NCBI RefSeq assembly: GCF_001039355.2
Contig: NW_019774003.1
Coordinates: 474,558-538,557, forward strand
DNA: 64,000 nucleotides
DNA from: Lingula anatina
Taxonomy: Eukaryota; Brachiopoda; Lingulata; Lingulida; Lingulidae
Direction of reading: 5' to 3'
A program made the position numbers and the translations under genes. Positions 1-12,200 of the stretch are shown one piece after another (the stretch's first letter is position 1; the number at the start of each line of letters is the position of its first letter). The notes below the pieces were generated by a model that saw only the letters and a list, made by a program, of their open reading frames with translations, was not told the DNA's origin and did not search any database.

Positions 1-3000
1 AAATGCCATCCATTTGGTGAATAATAATAATTGTTCTAAACTTCAAATTTTGATTTTTCAAATATGTCTACTTTTATAATAAAAAATTCAATACTTAGTA
101 TCTGCTTATACTTCTTTGTCCAGTCTGTTTAAAATTTGACTCAATAGATTTTGGTAAAAAATTGTATCTTACTCTGTATATAAATCTAAAAATTTCACTG
201 CCAGAATTCATCATTCCATTATTCCTTGATTGAAAGCATTCCTCATAAAAGTTTCAGTTTTTATCAAAGTGATCAACTTTGATAAAGCTCATATGCCCAA
301 TCAATGTTTACTTTTGGTTAAAATCTGCTTCAATCAAGGGACGAAAATACCAGACTTATTTAATGTGTGAATGTGCCTTAAAGAGTGTGAATGTTATGTG
401 ATAGACTAATGGGAAATCAATAACGTTACATTTAAGAATTGATTATATTCAGAAGAATCTGTTCCCCTGCCAAATGTTCCAAAATGAAAATACAGGGCGG
501 TTTAGTTAATTTTGGAGTAATATTCAAACAAGCATGAGCAGCACATTCTCTCTGACTTTGTACCTGGTCATCAAAATAACATATTTATCGTTCTCAGAGA
601 GTTTCTGAAGTGAAGTATTTTTTATTATATTTGAAAATTGAATTATACAGATGAGCACTAACAACTAATCAATATTCCACATAACATCATCATGTAAGAC
701 ATCAAAAAGGAATTTTTTTGTATTTTGAAAAATCTGTTTCATCAATTTCAGGGTTAAATCCCACCTCTCCTTTTTTTCTTATTTTTATCAATTCTTAAAT
801 CTAAATGTCACACTCTGACTGCAACACATGGAAACTGAAAAATAAAGTTCCCACACTTCACTGAAATCGTAGCTTTCAAGTGCTTCTTGTACATGTTACT
901 GTAATGTAAAGAAGAATGTGAAAATTTAATAAGACTCATTAAAGGCTATGATTTCACATTTCAAATGTCAGGTGTTGCCCCTAGCAATCAGAGGAGATCT
1001 GCACATTCACTTTTCAGCCAAGTTCTTCAAAAACATCGTTGGAACAAATTCAGAATTTTGACTTCGTTAATGATGTGCTTAACCCTGGGTGCTTATGAGT
1101 CAGACTGTCTAGCTGAGATGAAGAAGCTACATGGACACTTTTTCATACTTGTGATAATTATGTACATGGGTTATGCACATCAAACAAGAAAAATCTTCAC
1201 ATCATACAAATTTGGATATGGATGAATTGAGTTAACCATCCTGATATGTTTTTTTCGCTCCCTCTCGTCTTGCCCTCAACCAATATTATGAAGTTATTGC
1301 TTCTTCATTGTAAAGCTGATCTATACTGGCTTATATCATATTATTTGTGGCTGGCCTATGCTGTTTTATATCATGTTATTGATATACACTCAAAATTATA
1401 TGAAATGCAGATGATCTCTAAAAAATTATCACACAGAAACAAAAAAGAATTAAAAAAAAAACATAAAAGTAAATGGCTCGTAGTTTTTAGAATTCTAATT
1501 TACATTATCAATACTGATCTTGTTCCTAGTGAAGATAAGTTTTTTTTCTATTTTAATCTCATCTATAATTGCCATTCTTAAGTACAAATGCATGTTATTG
1601 AAAACAGAAATAAATTCACCTTTGTGCAGCAGCCAAGTTTCCACTGCCTTTCGACTTAGAAGTACTGCCAACCTAGCAAGGGTTACATCCTTTAAAATAA
1701 ACACCATCTGTTGGCTTGATCTGTTTGCTTGAATTGCTGATATAGTATTTATCTTTTTCTTTTCATCCCCTGCTGTTGTATTCAGCCTAATGCACATCAC
1801 CACTGGCAAGAAAAGGTTGATTTAGCCTTGTGTTAAAGATGCTAAATGTCAGTATATATAAAATCAAGATATAAGAGTATCTGGGATCCTGGGTCTTTAA
1901 TCATTTCTTATTATTTTTTTAGTTTCTTAGTTTTTCTTTTTAGTAAAATTGGTAAAAACACTATGTTTGAACCGAATAACTGGACGGTCTGAAACCTGAC
2001 CTCAGGAAAAATACTGCAACAATGTTCTATTTGATCAACGAAAATTAATTGCGTCTTCACACTGCATAAACAGTTTTAAGTGCCAAATTACCAGTTTATT
2101 AGTACTTACAATATTACCATAGTTTACACATATGTAGCTCCAGAAAAACATGCCTAAACCAAAAAATATATGATTTAAAATATTATGTAACACTTAAATG
2201 AAACACAGCTGTGGATAAATCTTCATTCATTTGAAATATGGCACAGCACTTTATTTAGCAGTAATAACATTATAACATTACAACTGGCCATGTTATTGCA
2301 GTCTAACCACCCTCCTCACTCCAGGCAAGAAACAGAAGACATACTATATGTCAGGCAAATAACATGAAGCAGGTTCCTAACCACAAGCAGATTATTCATC
2401 TGACACCTGGTTTTTAGTGATAAAGCCCTTTTTTTCAACTTGAACAATTCCAATACTGGCCTACAAGTGGAAAGCTGTGTAGTTATTCATTTTAGAGCAA
2501 GAGTAATTTATATCAGTTTGGGCTACATAAATGTAGCTGCTACCTTTTAAAAGGAACAACAGTGGATTAAGTTGTGTTAATTGTCTCCTGGATATCCAAC
2601 ACATTTACCATCTCAGGCACACCAAGCACAATCATCAGCAAACCACCCATGATTGTAAATTGAATCTTTAATAATAAAAGATTTGTCCAAAGGGTAAAAC
2701 ATACTAATTTTCCCAAAAGAAAATAAACTGAATGCAATGCCCTTTTATAGCATTCTCATCTTAATGCTTAGTTGCATAAAAAGCTCAGCTGTTGGCTTAT
2801 TCAAAAAAGTCCACAACTGGTTTCATTTTAAGATCTTAAATGTCAAAAGTTTGTCTTAACTTTAAGACCAAACATTTCCATAAACCTTCATCAAAACTAA
2901 ATAAGGACATATCGGGTTTTTTATTACTTAAAATCGGAAACCAATAATGGTTTAGACCAATATATATACTAAACCCTAAAACTTAAACTTCCACAGCTTT

Positions 3001-3097
3001 CAATAAGGATTGAAAAACACCAAATTTTCTGGTCTAAGATTTTGGAGTTCTTTTGTGAAATTGGTCTTCAATGGAACAAGATACAAACTCTCCTTAC
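1..3097. other. No coding sequence recognised; lies 3' of DCXR exon 5
   Basis: This AT-rich stretch lies downstream of the last DCXR exon I can identify (the gene runs on the minus strand). I searched it on the minus strand for the missing C-terminal third of the reductase (the segment around the conserved N-x-V-N-P-T motif) and did not find it. The stretch is therefore probably intron, with the remaining exons beyond the left edge. Short open frames at 965-1225, 1246-1581 and 1495-1809 have no recognisable protein character. The only structure noted is a small palindrome at 261-285. Confidence 0.6.
261..285. promoter_or_regulatory. Palindrome made of two inverted TCF/LEF-like sites
   Basis: Two perfect 10-bp arms, TTATCAAAGT and ACTTTGATAA, are separated by 5 bases. 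Each arm contains ATCAAAG, which resembles the core bound by TCF/LEF factors. The palindrome is seen directly; a regulatory role is inference only, and an AT-rich genome will give such pairs by chance. Confidence 0.2.
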
Positions 3098-5465
3098 CTT
3101 GTACTTCCCCAGTTCTAAACACATACACTTGGTCAGCATGTCCACTGCTGCCTTAATGGAGCAGTAGACACTGTGGTCAAGCAAGGCACAATGTGAGGCC
3201 ACACTGGACACATTCACTATGGACCCTCCTGTACCCTTGTCTATCATACTCTTGGCAACCACCTGTTGAAGAGACTCATGCTCTACAAATCATGTCAATA
3301 AATGTATGTTTAAATAAATTTAATTTGATGTCTTTTTCTTTTATCAAAAATAATGCACTGTTGCATTCAATTATAATCAACAGAAATAAACTTTACGTAT
3401 ACATATTGCCAGCATTTACCTGAGAAATGTTAAACATTGCCTTCAAGTTAACGTCTAAATGCCTGAAAAACATCAACAAAACATTCCAGTCCCTGCTCTA
3501 AAAACTTTTTAAAAGATCTCTGCTCAATTTCTTGAAAATGTAACTGAAAATTGAACTGCTTCCTGATTGTTGTACTTATGAAATTCTGAAATTTTCATCA
3601 AAATCCTTCCACAACTTTTCCTTTAATGTTGCTAACAGTCAAACATACACAGAGAAATATAGACAAATGAAAACAAAAACAACCTTGTTGGCCAGAGTAA
3701 CAATTACTTTAACATTAGGTACCTGTTAAGACATACAAATATAGACTAAGGATGAAAACAAAAAAATGGGAAATTTTAAACCAATAAGGTCTTACATGCT
3801 AAGGTTTTCCTCTGTAACCTCCAAGAATGGCAGAACAAAACTGACGGCTGCATTATTGATAAGGAGATCAAAGTGTCCTGCCTCCTGGACTGCTTTCCTG
3901 GTGGCCTTCCAGTCAGATATGTCAACACATACTGTGCGTACTCCCGGTACCTGAAACATAGGAGATACCATGAATGAATGAACCCATTTCCATGAAACAG
4001 AGTCCCTGTTGATATCCAGGTAATCTGAATGTGCTGTTGACAATAATGCAATACATCACTTGGTATTCAGATGCCTGCACAAAAATTGATCAGTTATAAG
4101 TTATAAGAGTTACTGTACTATGAACTCGTCATACCAAGTATTTTATTTGAAATAATGATTAAAGCAATAAAAAAGGAGCATCATACTTGAAATATGGCAG
4201 CATATGATACATGTACCAGTATATGACAATAAGACCTTCCATGTTATATTGATGTTTATCTTGTTTGGCCACAACTGTACGAGGGTTGATTGATAAGAGG
4301 TGAGCCTCATATAGAAGGGGTACACATTTTACAAGTATTTTTCTTTATTTTTCAACAAAGTCTCCTTGAGCATCTATACACTTTTGCCAGTGAGTTTTGA
4401 GAGCCTCTATGCCACTTTTATAGAAGCCCTTCTCTTGGCCGTTCAGAAACCCCTCCACTTCACGTATGACGTCATCATCTGACACAAAGTGAGCACCTGA
4501 AATGGCCTTTTTCAATTTGGGAAATAGATAATAGTCAGAGGGAGCAAAATCAGGCGAATAAGGTGGATGTTCTATCAGTTCAAAGCCACACTCATTGAAT
4601 GAAGCCATGGCAATGACAGACTTGTGAGCAGGGGCATTGTCCTGGAGGAACAGTACACCTTTCCTGAGCTTTCTGCTGCCTCGTCAACATAAAGTAACCA
4701 AATGACACCAAACTTCGGCTACACACCTTTAAATAGTCAGGGAATAGAAGGGCTGAAAAGGGATATCCCTGCTAAACCCCTTCCACACGAGGCTCACTAC
4801 TTATCAATCAACCCTCGTACATCTCGTACATCTGACCTCCTCTCTCTAGCGTCTAAGCAAGGGTGGCTGATAATGAAGTAATTACCTCTTCTTTAAGGGA
4901 ATCCAAATCAGCCCGTGTCCTGCTCAAAGCGCAGACTTCAGCACCACATTTAGCAAGGACTTTCACTAAATCTCTTCCAAGACCTGCAGAAACCAAAACA
5001 AAATGGCCATGCAAATTAATTAACACACATATAATGGAGACAAGAGCTGTGAAATCAAAATGTATGAAAGACATTGATGTAAAGGATAATGCCCAGAGAT
5101 AGAATAAATGTTGATATGGAATCTGGTATCTAAAAAGTTCTTATTACAGATGCTATTACAGTTGTCTGTTGTGGTACTGTGACCAGAACTGTCATACAGC
5201 TCTTGTAAATGTTTCACTTCAAACAGAACCATCAAGCCAAGGAGAAGCCAAGGCACCCACCGCCTGTGCCCACTAGTCACCAGTGACACTACTCCACCCC
5301 TATACCTGTATTTAGCTTTATCTACGTTTTGCTAACTCGATCTTGAAGTTGATGGCCAATGCAATGATGCATTTGCCTCGTTTTACCCTCATCCTACAAT
5401 TACAAACCTTTCCCAGCCCCTGTGACGAGCGCCTTCTTCCCATTAAACTGTATTGAAGTGTCCAT
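3098..5465 (-). CDS. DCXR: Dicarbonyl/L-xylulose reductase, SDR family (5' part, five exons; 3' end missing)
   Basis: Minus-strand exons are 5465-5408, 4983-4886, 3950-3796, 3462-3420 and 3262-3098. Each is bounded by GT-AG and together they are in frame for 173 codons. The start is the ATG at 5465-5463. The protein begins with the cofactor loop TGAGKGLG, followed by a second strand ending in [10 protein letters not shown]; the Arg after Ser suggests NADPH use, as in human DCXR. Next come the SDR motif NNAAV, the VNL helix motif, and the active site with Ser 13 residues before Tyr in YCSIK (YxxxK). Order and spacing match human DCXR, a short-chain dehydrogenase that reduces L-xylulose and alpha-dicarbonyls. 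About 70 C-terminal residues (substrate loop and tetramer tail) are missing, presumably in exons left of the window. The intron between exons 2 and 3 holds a mariner element. A related carbonyl reductase is the alternative. Confidence 0.85.
4280..4817 (-). mobile_element. Internally deleted mariner-type transposon
   Basis: The element is 538 bp long with 29-bp terminal inverted repeats. The left repeat starts CGAGGGTTGATTGATAAG and the right end is its reverse complement with two mismatches (27/29). Both ends are flanked by TA (4278-4279 and 4818-4819), the target duplication expected for Tc1/mariner. Inside, on the minus strand, is only the C-terminal part of a transposase, so most of the gene has been lost. 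It sits in an intron of the DCXR gene. It is non-autonomous but the well-kept ends suggest it could have been moved in trans. Confidence 0.9.
4345..4683 (-). pseudogene. Mariner transposase C-terminal fragment (D34D)
   Basis: The open frame on the minus strand carries the second catalytic aspartate in LQDNAPAH and the third in [12 protein letters not shown]. There are 34 residues between them, the mariner D34D signature. The segment after the third Asp, ending [18 protein letters not shown], matches the usual mariner C-terminus. The frame is closed upstream by a TGA at 4686-4684. No first catalytic Asp or helix-turn-helix domain is present in the element. It cannot encode an active transposase. 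Confidence 0.85.
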
Positions 5466-8400
5466 CCTCGTAGGTGCTGTGTAAACAAACTAAAGTAGGG
5501 CTTGCATTCTAACGAGCGAACTTTACGAAGCCCCTTGTTGTGAGAGATGGCCCGCCTCTACAAACTAACAGGGAGCCCACTAATAGCTACGTTGCCTAAA
5601 ATAAATTAGAAGAAGTACAAATCTTTGTATATCGAAAGTGAAAATTTGTATAAGTATCTTTTGAGAGATTAATCTTGCCGGGCGAGTACCATGTTAGGCC
5701 TTCTGAGCCATACAATGAGATCCTAAAACGTCTGCATGTTCTAGGGATTTAACCCTCTACATCAGCTGGAAACATACACAGTGATTTTATTGGTCAATTT
5801 ATCGTTTAATTTAACCAATCAAACTAGCAGGTTACAATCTCTTCTCCGTAACAACATGGAGTCTTAAAAATACAAACTAAGTTCGATCTGTAAAAGTTTT
5901 AAGAGAAAAAGACCTATTGCTTTATTTGTTTTCAACTAGTACACCCCGAAAGAACTGAAGGTAGGACATGTCAGCATTCCTGTCTCATAGTGACCATTTT
6001 GGTTTATACGTACTTGACAAGTCAGTGTAAAGTATTTAGATTGTTTGCGTTTGGATTCTCGCTTTATCATCTTAGGAATGTTTTTCCCCAATGATGCTGG
6101 TTGCTTGAATTAAACAGAAAGCCACATATCGATCTTGAATTTTTACACTTTCTCGTTTAAACTTGGGTAATTACGTAATATTGCCCATGGTTTAGGGAAA
6201 ATATTTTCATGTTTTAGTGATGTCATATTTGCCAATTTTTCAAGACAGCCTCTTCAAAAAATGAGACAAAAGTTGATCCAACTTAATTTTGAGACTCTTA
6301 ATATTGTCACAGGCACAAAAAATGTTACACAGTCAATATGGGAGGTGGGCATGAATGCATAGTCAAATTTTTGGTTCACAGATTTTCCCAAGCAGAGAAA
6401 TCAACTTGTACAATATATGAAATATGGTCATACTGTTATACAATGTATTGCTAGGTAATTTATATTGTTGACCTAACGTTACAAACTGTTACGATTTGTT
6501 TATGTTTGTTATCAGATCTTCCACCATATTGTAAACTCAAAAAGAGTTCCCAATATAGGCAAGAATGTATTACCAAGAATGTTCAACCAAAATGGTCAAC
6601 ATCAGCTTGGAAAAATAGGTCCTAAAGTCAATTATTCTCACATTTAAGTTTCATGTTTGGTATTTGTTTACTCCCAAAGGTTTAATCTTTCAATTCCATA
6701 GAATTGCAATAAATTATTTAACATGGCTTCAAAAAGAAGTCCGCACAAATACAGCTCAGGAACAGAAAACAACTAAAATGCAAATTGTACTATACCACTT
6801 ACTGGTAAGGGTTTCTAATGTCCACTGACCACAGAAGCAAATTATAGTTACTATAGCTTTAGCTGTAAACACCTGTCTGGGGTAGCGCTAACACTCGCCA
6901 ATTTAGCCAAGTGCTAAAACTGACTTATATTGGCTAAACAAAAAGGGCTCGATTTGACTTGTTTTAGTCAAATTATGACCATTTGGATTTATAACAAATT
7001 GACAAAAATGTGGTGATTTGGCTAAGCGAAAAAAATTGCTAGCGCTACCCCAGCATGTATCTAGCACGGTGTCTAACTATAGCAGCTATATAGTAGTTTA
7101 CTAGTACTGTAATTGCTCTATTAGACACTTTGCTATAAATTTGGCTTCTGGGGTCAGCACCCTTTTGAGACCATATTGCATTTTTGGTAATTAATTCTTG
7201 ATATATGCTAGTACTTTGCAGTGAGTTTCCAATGTGGTGGATGACTCATAATTTATAAACATATTACAGCAGTTTGTAAAGTCACATGTATGTCGCCAGT
7301 AGAAATTACCTGGCAATATATTTCATTTTATATCACCCTTATACCTAGCAAGTGACCTTTCCCTGTGTTTACCATGTCTGGAGTTGTATTTTTTCCATTA
7401 TATTGCACTGTTTTGCACATTATAGTATGACCCTATAAAAGAGGCAAATAAAACAATAAAAAGAAATAAAACAAATTGATACAATGTTTATTAATATTCT
7501 CCTAACATTGGCTTAATGGGGAACAAAAGGAAGATGCAAAAAAACAAACAAACAAAAAATTGTTCATAGTTAACTCTTACAGAATATTGCTGAATGACCT
7601 TGCTGGTTATGTTATGTACATGCAACGAGTCAGCAAGGTTTATGAGATATACAACAGTGTATAGACAATAAATCACATGTAGATATCACATAAAGCTTGT
7701 CGACAAAAGGTGTAGAGTTAAACCAGGGCAAAGATGGTGGATCTGGCATTCGTGCATGATGTATGTGCAACAATCACAATGTCTGGGTCTTTTTCACAGC
7801 ATCCACCATTGGCATAAGTCAGGGTAGTAAACAACTACGATGATCGAAATTCAAGACAAACATATTGACAGACAATACAGAAAATTAGTACGAAATTCTG
7901 GATATAATTATATCTAAGGTGTATGCAGTTCAGATGTGCTGTTAATGATAAAAAATATGCTGTGAAAACATATGTTAACCATGCATTAGTATCTGTAATG
8001 CATACGTCTTTCTTTCATCAAATCTTTGAAAATTATGGTTTTCATTATTTGAACAGGTGCCTGGTCAGATATCAGTGCCTTATTACAGTTTTGTTTCTCT
8101 AATTAGCTGTCCTGGTTGTTTTCTTAAATGGCACTTGAACAAAATAGAAACAGAAAATGAAGTTATCAGATTGGACCGTGCTGTTTCTACACACTGCTTA
8201 ATATTTTTGTTGCTGCTAGAACTTGCCCACAGATGTTATGTGTAAGATGTTAAAGTTTAGTATGGGTATGATGAAAAACTTGCAATATGCTACAAAAAGG
8301 TTTCTTTTGAAGAACAAGTGCATATAGTTGTAATAGCTTATATTTTTAAGATCTTTTTGCTAATTGTCATTTATCGGCTTTCCGTAAGTCAGAAATGCAA

Positions 8401-8569
8401 ACATAAGATATGTAGTCTTATCTGGACATTAATCTTTTCTTTAAAAATACAACATGTATTCAGTATATTAACATGGAAAAATTGGAAGTAGTTTTATATT
8501 GAAATAGATTCAATGAACTGAATGAACTATGTAATATTTAAAATAATAGAGCACTATCTTTCATTTCAG
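5466..8569. other. Intergenic region; probable divergent promoter
   Basis: This region lies between the DCXR start (minus) and the plus-strand features from 8570. No convincing coding exon was seen. The segment around 5840-5960 ends in AAG|GTAGG and could be a plus-strand 5' untranslated exon of the ankyrin gene, but this is a weak inference. A foldback repeat occupies 6820-7165. Open frames at 7491-7676 and 8057-8245 look random. Confidence 0.4.
6820..7165. repeat. Nested foldback (MITE-like) element
   Basis: The inner arms CTGGGGTAGCGCTA (6877-6890) and TAGCGCTACCCCAG (7040-7053) are perfect inverted repeats 177 bp end to end. The match continues imperfectly inwards through TTAGCCA and TGGCTAA. 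Outside, a second imperfect inverted repeat pairs about 6820-6860 with 7127-7165 (CACAGAAGC..AAATTATAG against CTATAAATTTGGCTTCTG). No transposase is encoded. This looks like a non-autonomous DNA transposon, possibly one element inserted within another. Confidence 0.65.
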
Positions 8570-8753
8570 GCACTGGAAAATGCTGGAGAACTACATCCCC
8601 CAGCGTATGGGACCGAGCACACTGTCAGACGTGTGCATGTTTTTCTTCAAACTCGCCTGGCAATCCAGAATACGCCTCCCAGTCATCCTCACTGTGGTTT
8701 TTATGATCCTCGACACTCGTCTGCAGCTCGAGATCAACATCAACATCAACTAA
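8570..8753 (+). CDS. Possible terminal exon of an unrecognised membrane protein
   Basis: A strong acceptor (CTTTCATTTCAG) precedes a 61-codon open frame ending in TAA at 8751-8753. In that frame the peptide has the motif WKMLENYIPQRMGPST, then FFFKLAWQ and a hydrophobic stretch LPVILTVVFMILD, ending LEININ. This resembles the C-terminal end of a membrane protein. The alternative frame of the same exon stays open to 8845 and is polar and His-rich. I could not find the upstream exons or name the family, and it may not be a real gene. Confidence 0.3.
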
Positions 8754-9248
8754 ACTTGCTTAAACATCAGTGCAATATTTCATATAACTGGACTACAACA
8801 GATTCATCTGTGACCAAAGTAGAATTTTGTAAAAGTTTGGTCTAAAGCTTAAAGACCAGCTTTTGGTATAAAGTTCTTGTTTGAAACAAGTCCCTATTGC
8901 TTCCACGGTTATCCATGCCAACTCCCAAATTATTGGCATCTCTGTTGCTCATGTATTCTTACAAATGTATTCTATCAAAGTCCTTGATATTTTTCTTTTG
9001 GTTGGCTTGGAATGTGAGATTTGAATTTCCCTGCTCTGTCATTTTTGCTACATTTACTATGATTATTGGGAGTTATTTGAATTGACCAGGAAAAGTCCAC
9101 AGACAAGCAAAATGTAGCTGTTAAAAATAACTAGATATTCAATACATTCCGTCCATATTATTATATAATTATATAGCAGATAGCATATATTAGCAGTGAA
9201 TTACCTAAAGCTTTGTAAATATAAGCATAGATTGTATCATTAATCAAC

Positions 9249-12200
9249 ATGAGTCGAGGTATTAAAGATTTACGGGAACTGATTTGTGTCTCTCGCCTAA
9301 CGGTGAGACACAGCGACGATGAAATGGATTTCAGTGACGAAGATGGCAGACTGTCCACGGCATTTGATGCTTTGTCACTGGGCAGCGGCAGTGTGAGCAG
9401 TAGCAGAGAGAGCTCCGCCACATCTGAGAGACGCGCAAGCTCTGGAACAGTCAGTCCTGACTCTGGCTTCAACACAAATGGTTTATCCCCAGAAATGGGC
9501 ACAAAAGGGATCGGAGAGAATGCCCCGGGACATTACAGCAGTAGTCACACCAGTGGAGGTGCAAGACCTAAATCTAGGAAGAAGAAGAAAAAGAAGACAA
9601 AGGCCCTGGATACTTTACCCAGCAGACACGAACTTCCTAAGGCACAGCCTCTTCCACCTGTCAGTGCTAAAAGAGAAACAAACACAGAACCAGGCTCAGT
9701 TGGTAATGTTAGTGATGAGGATATGGAAATAGATGAAGAGTCTACAGAAATAAATGGGGCTAGGAATAAAGACCCCCAGCCAGTTAACTTTGATGGGATG
9801 CTGGTGTTCATGGATGCAACCGTGGTGGCCGATTGGCTGCATCGCTCAAATGAGGCCGTCACAGAACTAACAAATTGGGTCCACAAGGGAGAAAACTTTG
9901 TCCAGTTTGCTCACTTCTGGCTGACAGATTTTGATCCTCTTCAGCGCCAGAGAATTATGGACATGGAGTATGGGGTGTTGCTGGATGAACTGACTGTGGC
10001 GTTTGCTGCCGGGAAGAAGAACAGGAAGCTCCGTCACTCTGACATAGTGCAGCTCCTTGAGGGAATTTTCAGAGAGTATCCCAAGAAGCTAATGAGTTCC
10101 AAAGGACCTCACATGTTTCTCGACCATTTAGATGTGCTGACTTCTGAGAGACGGGGCGACTATAAAGTGCTTCTTGCTGATGTAAAATGTTCAACCAAAA
10201 ATAAGCAGTTTGCTCAGTGGTTGCTGGCTACAAGGGCATTCTGCTTGGTGAATGTCTGGTCTGCCATTGTGTTGTTCTACAGGACACTGCAGGGTAGGAA
10301 TGTTAGCCTTCCATTGCCTCCAAACCTTGTCAAACCAAAGGGAGATGTGCATGAAAGGCGCATGTACCAGGCAATAAGGTAATGTCTTCTATACTCCAAG
10401 GCTGCCAGTACAGCACTGTAGACCGCTTGTGCAACATGTTACAGTATTATCAATAAAATAACCCCTGAAATCAAACAAATAGATGTTGAAAAAAATATAG
10501 AATAATATGCACAGGAATTTAAACATTTAAGGACTCATTTCCATCGACACTTTCAGTATATGTAGAATGCCAACTCCACAGGGACTCTTGCTGAATGCAG
10601 TCACTTTAGCAGATTAACATGCCGCCTCTTGTTTCCACATACTTGCATAATCACCAGTTTTTCTGTATTCCACTCAATGCCAAGAGGCATGTTAATCTGT
10701 TAACTTGATTGCATTCAGTGGTCCCTGCAGAGTTGGAATGATCTACATAAACTGATAGGCTTTTATAATGGCTTATGGTCATATTATTATATTAAAATTT
10801 AGAACTGAACCACTGTGCAGTAGTTGAACCTCTGTAATATGCTAACAATATTTTGCTTGAATTCTGTTTTATTTTTCCCTCACTGAAATAACTTTTTATT
10901 TTTGTCACAGGCATGGCTTCCTAGATGTCGTTCACTACCACATCAGGTCTAAGAAGGTGAACCCCCACTACAGGGACGAGCATGACCGCACCTGGCTTTT
11001 TATTTCTGTGATATGTAACAAACCCAAGATTCTACAATACTTTATAACTAAGGTAAGGATCATGTTCCTAGCAGCATAATATGGCTTTAACTCTTATCAT
11101 GTAACGAACTATTAGTTATACATTAAGCTGGGTTCATGCTAAATTTTTTGAGTCAAATACAGTCTAATCTTGCTATAAAAGGTATTACAACATATATTCT
11201 ACTATTTCTCATCAAATTATCCCTTTATTATTATTCCATATGTTGGTCCGAGTAGAATAATTCATATCTCTGATGTGCTGCTATTCCTCATAGAAGCAAT
11301 ACTTCATTAACTCTGTACAGAAACATTGTCACCTTGCGTAAACTACCAATTTTCACAGTGTATTTGGCTATTTTCAATGATATAATCAGAGTATGTAACA
11401 ATTTAAAAAGTAAAATTGTATTAGTACTTTGTGCCAAAGAGATACACTTTGACAAGTTTGGCTGTCAAGATCTAGGAGCAGTGTTGATTTCTAATACACA
11501 ACATGTGATTTGTCCTGCAATCCCATGATTAGACATGGCTGTGTTAGAGGCTGAAGACAGACTCTGAACACAGCTAACACATTATCATCCAGGAAAAAAC
11601 TGATGGAATCAAGTTGTCCTCAGTTTGTACAAATACAAAATAACAATACCCATACTCATACATCTACCAATAAGATACACCAAAGTATACCAATATCTGT
11701 CAATATTATATAACCATATCAATACATACCAATAAGAAATCACCCTAGCCAATTCCTTAAGAAATGTTACATAAGAATAGTATAGCATGAAATTGCAATA
11801 ATAAAAAAGTGTAATAAATGAAAACTTGTTTGGGTCACTTCAGGTCAAGCTTGACCCCAACCTCCCATGTGATACTGGCAACACCCCATTGCATGCTGCA
11901 GCCAACTGTGGCAATGTGGACCTGGTGGACCTACTGCTGAGAGTGCCCACTGTGGAGGTCAACCCCGTCAACATTCAGTGTGATCAGTCCACCCCACTGC
12001 ATCTGGCTGTGATGCACGGTAAGAAGGAGATAGAGATGAGGGTAGGGGTGGGGGGGGGGGGGGGGGTGGCAGGGTGGCAGGAACCTGAGCTCATGTTGAT
12101 GAAGTTTAGTTTAACTGAATGCTTAACAAGTTTTATTTGGGCCTTGGAAAGGTTTTTCTGGTTTTGTTAAAATAATCTAGCTGTTCGTCTAGATAATTAT

